This document shows, piece by piece, positions 50,701 to 60,869 of a DNA stretch of 64,000 nucleotides (positions are counted from its first letter, which is position 1; the number at the start of each line of letters is the position of its first letter). The stretch is from Struthidea cinerea (taxonomy: Eukaryota > Chordata > Aves > Passeriformes > Corcoracidae). The position numbers were made by a program, and so were the translations under genes. The notes beneath the pieces were generated by a model, which made no database searches, was not told the origin of the DNA, and was given only the letters and a program-made list of their open reading frames with translations. Location of the stretch: assembly GCA_013397865.1 (NCBI GenBank), contig VZTI01000464.1, positions 1,842,398-1,906,397 on the forward strand. Direction: 5' to 3'.

Positions 50701-53700
50701 CACAAGAAAAAAAAACAAAACAAAACAAAGAAAAAAGGCACAGAGGACTCCTGGATGTCTTGTGCAACTGCAGAATTCATGTTGCAAATCAAGATTTAAC
50801 ATCTAAGATCCCATACATAACGTGATTCACACACTGCACACTAAACCAGAGCCACTGGCAGTGCTCATCACTTATGAAGTTGCCTTGCTAAACAGTTACA
50901 AATGCTTATGGTTTCATTATTTTCCCTTTTTCATTAAGAACTAAAAATCCTCATGGAATAGAGGTGTCATTCCAGCTGCCCTGTAAAGACAGCTCTCCTG
51001 GGTTTGAAAGCACCTTGCATGCTTTCAATGGCTAATGTTCTCACTTTTCCACTACCACCTTTTTACATCACAAGATAGTCTTAAAATTGATATAAATGTT
51101 AATTATATAAAGTGCAATGCAGATGAAAATCGGGTACAAAGCATTTAGCTATGATCAGCACTTGTCCCGTACTTGGAGACAGCATCCTTGGAAATGCAAG
51201 GGATTCCCTCCATGAACAGCACCAGGTTCCCAATGCAGATTCTCACTGCCCTAAACACGACAGTTTTGCCCAGATTAAGCTTTGCTCCAAGGTTCCAGTT
51301 CCATTTTCTGTCATGCCAGCAGCTTCTCCAAAACAGCGAAACAGCAGTCCAAGTTTCCACGTAACTATGAAATTAATAACAGAAAAAAAAGACTGATTTC
51401 TTATCTCACACTCCCTTATAGATATCCATGACACCTGCTTAGTTTTTCTTTCCCTGTACTTGAAGTCTGGGGGCTTCTTCCCCATAACTGACTGAATTTT
51501 TTTTTGAATGCAAGCCACATCAGGTACATTTGAGTATCTTTTTAGCATTTGTAGTTCAGTGTGAAAGATATATTTGTCTCAGTGGTGACCGCCAAGTGAA
51601 ATACCTTGTCATGATATAAGTCCTGAAATGCAGATGCTTCTCTGAATCACTGCTTCTGAATTTAAAGCAACCATAAATTTAAAACACCTTGCAGTCTTTG
51701 CCCAATCTCTACCTTCATGCCCCAGTTGGATCCGGCATTATGAAATCTTCAGTAGTACTTTACTTAACCTTGGCAGTCACTTTCCTGGGGAGGAAAAAGC
51801 AGGAGAGAGAAGGAGAAATTAATATTCCATGAAAAGTTTCCCTATATAAAGAATTCTGGGTGTATAGGAGCACATTCAGCCTCTACAGCACAAAGCTAGG
51901 AAATAGGAAATGCAACACCTGGTTTCTATGCTATAGTTGCCTTCATGCAGTGCAGTCTGATTACATCCTTACCCTTATTTTTTTATTTTTAGTCCATGCA
52001 TTTCTCCACAGAAACAGTGTGAAACTGTTAAGTGCTATAACAATGCATACCCTCTGAGTGGTAAAACTACAGCTGTCACAGACTCCCACTGTTAATGGCT
52101 ACGATTTAACTTTTGGTTGTTTTTTCTTTCTCCTCCAAGCTATCCCATTTGGCAAACTCCCTATTCTGGAAGTAGATGGAGTTATCATTCACCAGAGCCT
52201 GGCAATGGCAAGATACCTTGCCAGAGAATCAGGTAATATATCTTTGACTATTTTCTTTCTCTCTTTTGAACTCACATTTAACGCTCAGGTAAAAATACAT
52301 CCACAGGAAAAACAGAAACAAACCAACAGCTTGGCAAGCCTAACCATGCAGAAGTCAACACCAGCATGGCAAAAATGGAACCAGTGCTTGGGTTTGGGCT
52401 GAATTCTCCAGCCAGTACACTTTATTCACCTGTCTCTGCATGACAGAAAGCACATACCTGTGGTTTCCCTAAGGCTGCCAGGGCAGTTTCCCCTAAAGCT
52501 AAACCTTGAGCTGCCAGGCTAACCAGAGACATGACCAGGAGGAGGAGGTTTTGGAAGCATTAGAGATTATCACAGCAGGCAGAGAACTCTGAAGCAGATT
52601 TAGGCAACAGTTCCGGGCTAGCAGAGAAATTAGAGGAGATGGTGACATCGTTTTCATCTTTAAACACTTAAATGCTGCAGAAGTACACAACCAGTTAGAT
52701 AAAATGATATAAGACTTAGCAATGCAAGTAATAAAAGAGAGTGGCCAGGCTTTGCTTTAGGTCAACAAGCTGTCATTCAATACCATCTGCAAAATTGGTC
52801 TGGCTGAAGGCAGATGTGCCCGTGGCATACCGGACATCAGCAAATTGAAGAGGGGGGCTGGGAAGCAAGTATCATCCTACTTTTTTACACTGTGAGCAAA
52901 CGGATGCAGCCTGCCTTTCAGAATATCTCCCATTTTCTAACTGAGGAAAGAAGCAGAAGTTCATAGCATTATTCTTCAAGGCACTAGAACAGCATATTTT
53001 CAAGCATGTCTGCAATACTCTGGTCCTGCCCATTTCCTCCAGCTTTGGTACAATCTGCTCCTTGCAAGAGAGGAGAATGAGGAAAGCCCAGCTGGTGATG
53101 AAAAACAGTGGGAAAGCCTGCCTTGCACCCAAGATGCCTCCCTCCCTGGCTCCTGTTGGGAGGCTGACCTGGAGCAATGCTCCTTTTGCAGTCTGAAGTT
53201 TGGACTTTTTCAATTGACTTGCACTGGTGACAAAGGCTTGGGATCAGGAGCACACTCAGACCATGCTGTGCTCATTCCAGCATTAGTCATGCTGTCAGCT
53301 ACAGCAGGAAAAAGAGCACGCATGGAAGGAGAAAAATGTCTTTTCAACTTCACTGTGAAAACTTGCTAGTTCTGCCATTAAGTCTGAAGACATGTCACTA
53401 ATCATTTAAAATTAAGAAATGGCATTTTTGTGTGTCTGACACCAACAACCCTTAGCCGAAGGATCACAGAACTTGAGGCCCAAGAGGAGAGGCACAATCC
53501 TCACCTTCAAAAGCACAACATTTCAGTAAGGGAGATGATCTGGCAGAGGCAGGGCACGCAGTTTGTGATCTGAACCTGCATGGAGGTGAAAGCATAAATG
53601 CAGGGCTGTGAAATGAAAGCGAGGCAGAAAAAGTAGAAGCAATAAAAGAACTGCAGGAAAGCCAAAGAACTACAGTGGAGAAAAGCAGACTTGTAAACAT

Positions 53701-56700
53701 GACAAAGTTTGGCTGAGGTACCTGATTACAATGGAAGAATAAAAAGTAAGTAGAATGTTGTGAAAATGTTCTGAATGGGGCTGAATAAGCAGGGTATAGG
53801 GAAAAGGAAGTAGACTTTCACAGGTGCAGTTTTGGAGAACTTATTGACCAAAATGGAAAGACCATGAGATGGAGAAGGACATTGAAAGCTGGGATGGGGA
53901 AAAATTAAAGGAATTTGTGCTGACCCTCACTGAATGTGCTAGGGTGGTGGAAAGCAGAAAGAATAAAAAAACAATGTTCAGGCTGTGGGCTCAGGTAATG
54001 GGTAGAACAACTCACTACCTTAGATGGCTGTATAAGGCCAGAGGACAAAAAAAGTAAAGGTAGATGAGATTGCACCTGGATGCAAGGAGTCAAATCCACA
54101 TTGTTAGCATCAAAAAGACCTGGAGAATATGTATTTTTTATGAAAATGTTCCCAGAGTTTACCTTTGGGGTATCAAAAACTCCTGCTGACGCTGTCTCTA
54201 ACCTCCCTTCATATGCTGGCTTCCCACAGGTCTGGCAGGCCAGACGCCTGTGGAACAGGCTTTAGCTGATGCCGTTGTGGACACCATCGATGATTTCATG
54301 ACGCTGTTCCCTTGGGCAGAGAAAAACCAGGACGTGAGAGTAAGACAATCACTAAAATTAAACAAAGAGAGCACGTAAGCTGTGACCCTGTATCTGAGCA
54401 TCACCTCTGGAGACACTAACGGGTGTCAGCCACTGGGTCCACCACCTCAGCTCAGCAGAGCTGGGCCGGTGGAGCTCTGTGGTTCTTCCTTGAGGCCGAT
54501 CCCACCTCCTCTGGGTTGTTTTCACCCTTGGTAGAAACCCTGAGGCCATCATGAGCTGCCCCTCACTAGCGCAGCTTGAACCAAGGATGTGCCTACATCA
54601 AATTGCTCTTCAAAAGGGCAAAGATGAGATGCTTTCACCCCAGCTGGTGCTGTGGAATTCCTCTCTCTTGTCGCAAGGAGCCTGTGCTCAAATCTTTCGG
54701 CCAACTCAATAGGATAAATAGCCCCACCCCATCCTTTAGTATTTCTGCATTTTGATTTCCTCTAGGTGTTCAGTAAGTATCAGTCTTCAATAACATCAGC
54801 TACCAGGGACAACTGCTTGTCAGTCACCAGAGCAGTGTAGGACAGCGGGCACTGCTAAACAGGGCAGGTAGCACAGCCCTCACTGTGCCCTTCAGATGTC
54901 TCTCATGACCTTGGTCCTCTGCAGGGCTTCTGACAGCAGGCTATGGTGCCATGGCTACTTTAACACACAGCTACAGGCTTGTCCTACAGCATTTGGGGCT
55001 TCTTTTGGCACCAGTCCAGTTCCTCTCACCAGAATCCCAAAAGCAAGCACACAGATCAGTTTCCGGGGGAAGGCGATGGATGAGCTCACTCCAGCGTCAC
55101 TTGGCTCTGCACAGCTCTGACCCGAGCAGATAACCTGACCCTCTTAGGGAAGTGGGGGTGTAACAACAGGTCTCACCATAAACTGCCAGCGCAGCCACCT
55201 TCCATTTATTCAAAGGTAACATTTCTGATCATTTAGGGTATCTTACTGAAGAGAGCGCAGAGTAAAAAATGGTGCCCCAAACCAACAATAATAAAGAAAC
55301 AATATGAAAGTGCTCTGAAATCTCGCGGGAGAAAATCTGAAAGCATATTTGGAGGTTTAGTACTTAAAAGCGTGAATTACTTACATTTCCTAGTGATTTC
55401 CTAAAGTTTCCGAGTTTGGGGAGGGTAAGCTGACTCACGAGTTTTAATCATTTCGGAAGAGCCACACTCCTGCTGATGTGCTGGTGCAGAGGCAGCACTG
55501 CTGCTCCTCCACGGGGAAGCTCCTGTTGTAACTCCTGCGTGTGTCCCGGCTCGTACTCAAGAACTTCTCCAAAAAAGGACCCAGATCGTGTCACCAGTGA
55601 TTAATTTAAACGGGAAGAGCTGGCAGCCAACTCCTGCGTGCCCATCCGCACGTACGCATGCAAGGTTATGTGCTGGGGCCAAGCATGATCGGGAATCTCC
55701 CTCTCCCAGACTCTTCCAACATTGTTCTCCCTCTCTCCTCCCGGGTCCGCTGCCACCACCTTGTGGTGGAAGTGGCATCTCATGGTCTCACCACGCCAGA
55801 TTTAAGTCAGTTACACACACTGAAGGCAAAACACCTCCCCAGGCCCCACAGGAACACACACCTCATCGGTGCTCATAGGAGCACACACCCCACGGATGGT
55901 GAGAGGATGTGTTATGCCATCGAGCCAGCAGCAAAGATAAATCAAAGCAAAGTAGGGGAGCAGAGCTGGAAGCTCCCTCCGTGCCAGGCACAGACTCTCC
56001 CTTCACCCCACATTCCCTAAAACACAGCTGGCATTGCAACAGGTTTGCACCCACCACAGCAGAGCTCCAGGGCTGAGATGAGCAGGTTGTGCCACTCCAG
56101 AAGAGGGATCCTGGTTGTCTCCACCAGCTTCTCAGCTTGGCTGTGCACTCCTGTAGTTGGGGAAGGTTGTTACCATCATGATCACACAATAGTTTGGGGT
56201 TTTCTTTGCAGGGTGAAACGGTGGGGAGGGGATCACTTACCTAAAAGAAAGGAAATACTACAACCCAGGGCACAGATATGAGATTTCTGGACTGCAAACT
56301 CCTGGCTGATATTTGCAGTCACCTCATCCACTTACTAAGCTCTTAACAAAGAAGAAAATTATGTCAAATCTTCGATCATATCCGTAGAAATACTGATTTG
56401 ATTTCAGCCTGCATTTAGGTTTCTGCCTCTTCCAATTTATTATTTTTTTCATTAACCTCAATTAAAGCTGTAGAAATAATTCCATTCCTGTACACCAGTG
56501 CTTATTTACCCAAGCCTATGTTCCTCCAAAATTAGGCCAAGCACAGTAACTGCACAAATTGTGCCATGTGGGTTGACCAGATGATCACAACAGTCTGCAG
56601 TCTTAATTGTTTCCATGCAAGTGAGAAAAGAAAACCAGAAGCAGTTTCCACCCCAAGGGAAACAGCTTAGCCCTTTTAAAAGCAGCCTAAAGACTTTCTG

Positions 56701-58332
56701 CTATGGGGAATAGTTGGTGGAGAGCCACCACCATCCAGAACCTCATGCTTCAGCCATTAACATATAAATACTAAGGCCCAAGCCTTTTGATCATCCTTTA
56801 AAAACATGTTTTAGCCACCTCAAACCTTATTGCTGCGGAGACAAAAAAAAAGCAAAATAACATGAACATTAAAGTTGAAAGATATACCAACCCCAGCAAG
56901 AGTTCAAAACCCAGGTTCCATGTCTCACATGAGAAGGGCTGATAAGCAAAGATAACTGACCAGCATCTGACCGACAGCACGGAAATACTGAGCGCAAGGG
57001 ATTCTGGAAACCTGAGACTGCACACTAGAAAAGGTGACATTCCAAAGGGTCCCCCAAAAATTACTATGAGACTTTAGGAATATATTTTGTAACTGGATCC
57101 TTCCTGAATCTGTCGCAGAGCTCCTGCCTTGCCATGGCTGGGTGGCTGCCAGCACAGAGAAAGGAGCAGCATCACCACAGACATCATGTCAGTATTGAGG
57201 AGCACTCGTGTTCATTAAGGGAGCAATTGGCTTTAAGCCATGGCTCAGCAAGCCATGAATGCCATGTTTTGGTATCCAACATTAATCTTTTTCATATTTC
57301 AGCTTTTTCATAAATGAGAAAAGCCCAAAAACTCAATTTTGCTGACTGCTGTGCTTACACTTTGGTGAGACTCTCTGTGTTTTGCTCTTCCACCAGAAAA
57401 AAGCGTTTGATGATATCCTCACCAACAAAGCACCTGAGCTACTGAAAGATTTGGATACTTTCTTAGGAGATAAGAAGTGGCTGGTAGGGAATTCTGTAAG
57501 TATAATTCTTGTTTCTCCCATTCCAATCAGGTTGCCAGAAAAATAATGTAATTGACTATTGGTGAATTTCTGGTTTCATGTCAGGTCATGAAGCAACTCT
57601 CCCCCCACTTTTAACTCTTTGTTCTTATATACACAATTGGTCGCTCAGCTGCAAAGTGGAAATTGTTTTCCACAATATTAGAAGTGAGGTAAACCAGGAC
57701 TAGGATCTGCATTTTCTAAAGCAGTTCAAAAGTATGTTGACACAAAACATTTTAAATGCCTTTGAACTTACGAACACAAATTCATGACTACAGAACTCTG
57801 CTTATCATCACTGACTTATTTATAAGGCAATATGAAAAAGAACTCTACAAAAACATAGTACCCCCCTTTTTTACCCCGAACTGTTTTAAACACTTTTCTG
57901 CAGCACAGTTTCAGCAGGAAAGACTAATATTGTAATATAATTAATATTTGTAGCAAGGGCTTTATTTTAACCAATATTTACTGAACTCAAGCCTTGCATT
58001 GCAGCCTAACTACTAGCTCTGAAATAATGGGCTTAAAAAAAAATACCCAACACAAGATGACAACTTAAACAAAACAGATACATTCAAAGTTTTTTGGAGA
58101 ATATTAGTAGTCCTGGCTTTTGAGATTACCAACTAAAATGTACTGCTTTTTCTCCTATTTCCACTAGGTAACATGGGCTGACTTCTACTGGGATGTGTGC
58201 AGTACGACACTTCTGTCCTGTAAACCTGACCTGGCAGACAAATACCCCAGGCTTTTGGCTCTGAGGGAGAGAGTGCAAGCACTTCCAGCTATTGCAGCCT
58301 GGATCCAGAAAAGGCCTAAGAGCGTAATGTAG
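41596..58332 (+). CDS. HPGDS: Haematopoietic prostaglandin D synthase (sigma-class GST), five coding exons
   Basis: Coding exons 41596-41728, 52140-52232, 54230-54339, 57397-57495 and 58168-58332 (133+93+110+99+165 = 600 nt) join in frame to 199 residues plus stop, the usual family length. All introns are GT-AG, with phases 1, 1, 0 and 0. The cytosolic enzyme isomerises PGH2 to PGD2 using glutathione. It has an N-terminal thioredoxin-like domain (about residues 1-75) and a helical C-terminal domain (about 80-199). Visible key residues are the catalytic Tyr8 in KLTYFNLRGRAE, Arg14, Trp39, Lys50, the Gln63-Ser64 pair of the glutathione site, the acidic trio Asp93/Asp96/Asp97 that binds divalent metal in the human enzyme, Trp104, Tyr152 and Cys156. 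Residues matching human Lys112, Lys198 and Leu199 are Arg, Val and Met. The start ATG lies 8 nt after a strong splice acceptor, so the 5' UTR begins in an upstream exon that is not firmly located. The convergent neighbour is SMARCAD1, as in human. Identity is by recognition and motif content; no search was run. Confidence 0.97.
41729..52139 (+). other. HPGDS: HPGDS intron between coding exons 1 and 2 (10.4 kb)
   Basis: A GT-AG intron of phase 1. It holds a purine-rich segment around 46.9-47.0 kb and the (CCAA)n/poly-A tract at 49.75 kb. No nested gene was recognised. Confidence 0.9.
49753..49800. repeat. Simple repeat: (CCAA)n followed by poly-A
   Basis: aaaaaaaccaaccaaccaac, then a run of 16 A, inside HPGDS intron 1. 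It may be the relic of a retroposon tail, but no element body is recognised next to it. Confidence 0.8.
52140..52232 (+). CDS. HPGDS: HPGDS coding exon 2 (rest of codon 45 to first base of codon 76)
   Basis: The acceptor is the AG at 52138-52139 after a T/C-rich tract; the donor GTAATA starts at 52233. The exon encodes IPFGKLPILEVDGVIIHQSL and on to LARES. This is the cis-proline loop and Gln63-Ser64 glutathione-binding part of the thioredoxin-like domain, with Lys50 also present. It is entered in phase 1 and left in phase 1 (the codon for Gly76 is split G|GT). Confidence 0.96.
52233..54229 (+). other. HPGDS: HPGDS intron between coding exons 2 and 3 (2.0 kb)
   Basis: A GT-AG intron of phase 1; no repeat family or nested exon recognised. 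Confidence 0.9.
54230..54339 (+). CDS. HPGDS: HPGDS coding exon 3 (rest of codon 76 to residue 112)
   Basis: The acceptor TTCCCACAG ends at 54229; the donor GTAAGA starts at 54340. The exon encodes the linker and first helices of the C-terminal domain. These include the metal-binding acidic cluster (Asp93, Asp96, Asp97 in VVDTIDDFM) and Trp104 (LFPWAEKNQDVR) of the prostaglandin pocket. It ends on a complete codon for Arg112, where the human enzyme has Lys112. Confidence 0.96.
54340..57396 (+). other. HPGDS: HPGDS intron between coding exons 3 and 4 (3.1 kb)
   Basis: A GT-AG intron of phase 0. CpGs are mildly elevated at 55.45-55.8 kb (e.g. cgcacgtacgcatg) but no promoter elements are evident. 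Confidence 0.9.
57397..57495 (+). CDS. HPGDS: HPGDS coding exon 4 (residues 113-145)
   Basis: The acceptor CACCAG ends at 57396; the donor GTAAGT starts at 57496. Thirty-three whole codons encode KKAFDDILTNKAPELLKDLD followed by TFLGDKKWLVGNS. These are helices of the C-terminal GST domain ending at the conserved G-N-S turn. Both junctions are phase 0. Confidence 0.96.
57496..58167 (+). other. HPGDS: HPGDS intron between coding exons 4 and 5 (0.67 kb)
   Basis: A short AT-rich GT-AG intron of phase 0. Confidence 0.9.
58168..58332 (+). CDS. HPGDS: HPGDS last coding exon (residues 146-199 and TAG stop)
   Basis: The acceptor TTTCCACTAG ends at 58167. The exon encodes VTWADFYWDVCSTTLLSCKP and the C-terminal helices, ending WIQKRPKSVM, with the TAG stop at 58330-58332. 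The GST-C hallmark (VTWADF) and the pocket residues Tyr152 and Cys156 are here. The C-terminal Val-Met differs from the human Lys198-Leu199. Confidence 0.97.
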   Translation, partial: VTWADFYWDVCSTTLLSCKPDLADKYPRLLALRERVQALPAIAAWIQKRPKSVM

Positions 58333-58530
58333 ACCTGCTGCTCAGAAAAACAAATGCATGTTTAGTTTTCAATATGACAAGCATCCTAAGTTATTAACTT
58401 CAGTATCATTTAAATTACCTTCAGATGGCTATGCTGTATCAAATCAAAATCTACCACTTGTATCCACTTGCAAGAGAATATAAAATACTGATTTAGTAGA
58501 GTAATAAATATTGATTCACAGAAGTGTGGT
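58333..58530 (+). other. HPGDS: HPGDS 3' untranslated region
   Basis: An AT-rich sequence follows the TAG stop. It contains an AATAAA at 58503-58508, followed within 15-20 nt by a GT-rich stretch (gaagtgtggttt), the normal arrangement for cleavage and polyadenylation. This implies a short 3' UTR of roughly 190 nt. Confidence 0.75.
58503..58508 (+). terminator. Polyadenylation signal AATAAA of HPGDS (proximal)
   Basis: A canonical hexamer 170 nt after the stop codon with a GT-rich downstream element. It is the better of two candidates. Confidence 0.7.
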
Positions 58531-58612
58531 TTCAATCACATTCCCCCTCTACTAACACAATGATTGATCAAACCAATTAATATTTTGTGTACTCTCAAAG
58601 GGAGAAAAGGTG

Positions 58613-58618
58613 AATAAA
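58613..58618 (+). terminator. Second AATAAA downstream of HPGDS (distal, alternative)
   Basis: A canonical hexamer 110 nt beyond the first. The GT-rich downstream element is weaker, so this may be an alternative end. Confidence 0.4.
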
Positions 58619-59339
58619 TCTTCCTGAAGAGGTGCAATCTCAACAACATTTTGCTTATTGCAGTCTTTCAATCTGGAGGAAAGCAAGTAAAATGGAGAGG
58701 GCAAATGTGTGCAACACTAAGCAAACAAAAAAAGTAAAAAAAAAAAGACCCACTTAGACAATAAAATTCAAGGGCCTGAAAAAAGTGCTTGAGAAGCTTG
58801 AGGTTTATGCTCAAAAAAACAAAAACCTCCAAAACAACCCAAAACCAGTTGCACAGCAGAGCTGGTGCCCACACCAGCACCAGTTCTCCATAAACGCACC
58901 AGCTGCGAAAACATAGATGCAAGTGGTTTACACAAACTCAAGGGGAGACAAGTGCTTGTGAGAGGTCTCCGCTGTGTGGTGTAAGCAGATAAACCACAAC
59001 AAACTTGGGCAACGCTCTGGGCTGGAAATGGCCACTGTTGGGAAAGTAGTTCCCTTCACACTTGCTTTTCCCTCCTACCTTATGTATTATTTCATTGAAT
59101 CATGAGTGACACCAAACAACCCCTAAGAGAGACAAGTCAGGTACTGTCAGAACAGAAAGCACCAACCTTTACTCATTCCAGTCTTCACCTGCTTTGTGAC
59201 TCCTTGCATGCTTTGTTCTGGCTCTTCACACATTTTCCCTTCTTTAGCTCCCAAACTCCTCTCTTCTTCAGCAACCGACTTCAGAGAGAGTGGCTTTGTG
59301 TTTTTTCCCCCTCTGTAAATCTTTCCCAACCAGAAAAAC

Positions 59340-59483
59340 AGAACCATAGAATAGTTGAAGGGACCTCTGGAGGTCATCTAGTCCAAGTCAGTGCTCACAC
59401 AAAGCCACCTAGACCCAAGCTGCCCAGGACTGCATCCAGTTAGTTTTTGGTTATCTCCAAGGATGGTGACTCTGCAATCCCTT
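59340..59483 (-). mobile_element. CR1 LINE 3' fragment between HPGDS and SMARCAD1
   Basis: accatagaatagttgaaggg, then acctctggaggtcatctagtcc, then aaggatggtgactctgcaatcc gives the reverse complement of a CR1 3' end. It sits in the short tail-to-tail spacer. Confidence 0.85.
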
Positions 59484-60332
59484 GAGAGTCTCAGCTAAAA
59501 AGGGTAGAAAACAGTTACAAGGAAGAAAGGCCAAAACACACGTGAGCTTCACAGCACCTAAAGACAGACATCGACCCCAGGGGTCTATGGATGTGATTGT
59601 TTGAGGAGCAACCACCGCTCTGCCAGACTACATTAACTGATCCCATACACATTCACACCACCACACAATCCACCCTGAAGGGCAGGGATCTTGTCTCAAC
59701 CCACATTTGAACGAAGCAGGTGAGAACATGCAGATATGATGGGATAAGAGTTGGGTTAGCATCATGCTTAACAGAAACACACAATCTAATTAGCTGTAGC
59801 ATTAAACACCTGTGGGTCTCTGTTAAACCCCACTATTTAGTCCAGCAGAACCAGTGCAATTAAAGAAGCACGGCAGACAAACTGATTCTTACCCATATCC
59901 CTTCTCAAAAAATACAGTATATCCTCACCTTATCATACATGTGTGTTTTGGAACAGACAGCACAGGCACAGAATATTTCTAGGAAAAGCCAAGCAGTTTA
60001 GTCCACACTTGGAAAACAAGTTTTGGAAAAGCTTTAATTTCCCATCCATTTTGAATTTGCAGAAATCATGTACAGTTTACCAAAATACCAACAGAGTTGA
60101 CCAAACCATTTGGCAGGAGTTCTGTTTTTACAATCAGTATCCTCACACCATTGTAATTAGAGTATAATGACACACTGGTAATTAACTACTGCTGGACGAA
60201 GCCGAGTCAGATCAACTAGAACATTCCAGCTGGCTTGAAAGCTGCCTATTTGATTTGTAACATGCACATTACCATCCCCTCACCTGCCTCAAATCACCAC
60301 AACCATGAAAACATTTTGTCAATCTATGGAAT

Positions 60333-60338
60333 TTTATT
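60333..60338 (-). terminator. Polyadenylation signal AATAAA of SMARCAD1
   Basis: TTTATT on + gives AATAAA on -, about 470 nt after the SMARCAD1 stop. It is the best hexamer in the expected place. Confidence 0.6.
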
Positions 60339-60466
60339 TGAACAAGTTGATACAAAACCAGTACGGAACATCAAATAAAACAAAATAAGCAGAAACAGAC
60401 TCAAGCATTGTCAAATAAGGCACATATAAAAAAATCTACACGTGGAATCCAGTGAAACAGACAGTT

Positions 60467-60482
60467 TATATATATATATATA
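60467..60482. repeat. (TA)8 microsatellite
   Basis: Perfect alternating TA within the SMARCAD1 3' UTR; likely length-polymorphic. Confidence 0.85.
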
Positions 60483-60807
60483 TTTGGAGGTAGAAATAAT
60501 TACAAAAATACTGACAAATCTTAAGCAGTAGCAGATTTGTTAAAACAATTACTACTTAGGTCCCCATTTTTAAAAGTGATCTGTAAAAGCTTTATTCAGC
60601 ATCTGATGTTGGCACATTTGGGCCATTTATGCTTTTAAGCATCAAAAGAATGCTATTGGTGTTAAAAATTTTCAATACCATGAGCAATACAATAAAGAAA
60701 CTACAAAAAGTTATAAACGTTCATAAAACTCCTAGTCAACAGTAATGTCAGAGTCCTTGGGGTACATCATCACCTTTCCTCCTTGAAGTTCACAACATAT
60801 TTACATT

Positions 60808-60869
60808 TTAGAGACCCATTGAAGCTTTCAATAGTGTGGCTATATCTGCTGGAATGGTTCCTTCTTCTC
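60808..60869 (-). CDS. SMARCAD1: SMARCAD1 terminal coding exon
   Basis: The acceptor (ttattcctcag on -) ends at 60870. The exon encodes EEGTIPADIATLLKASMGL followed by TAA (60810-60808). This short tail matches the conserved end of vertebrate SMARCAD1 proteins. Confidence 0.93.

Larger units (their letters stand above)
58531..60309. other. Tail-to-tail spacer between HPGDS and SMARCAD1
   Basis: Holds the distal AATAAA at 58613, an A-rich tract near 58735-58748 and one CR1 fragment (59340-59483). No exon recognised. Confidence 0.7.
60310..60807 (-). other. SMARCAD1: SMARCAD1 3' untranslated region
   Basis: AT-rich sequence after the TAA, about 470-500 nt long. It holds a (TA)8 run at 60467-60482 and ends near an AATAAA read on the - strand at 60338-60333. 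The precise cleavage site is inferred. Confidence 0.65.
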
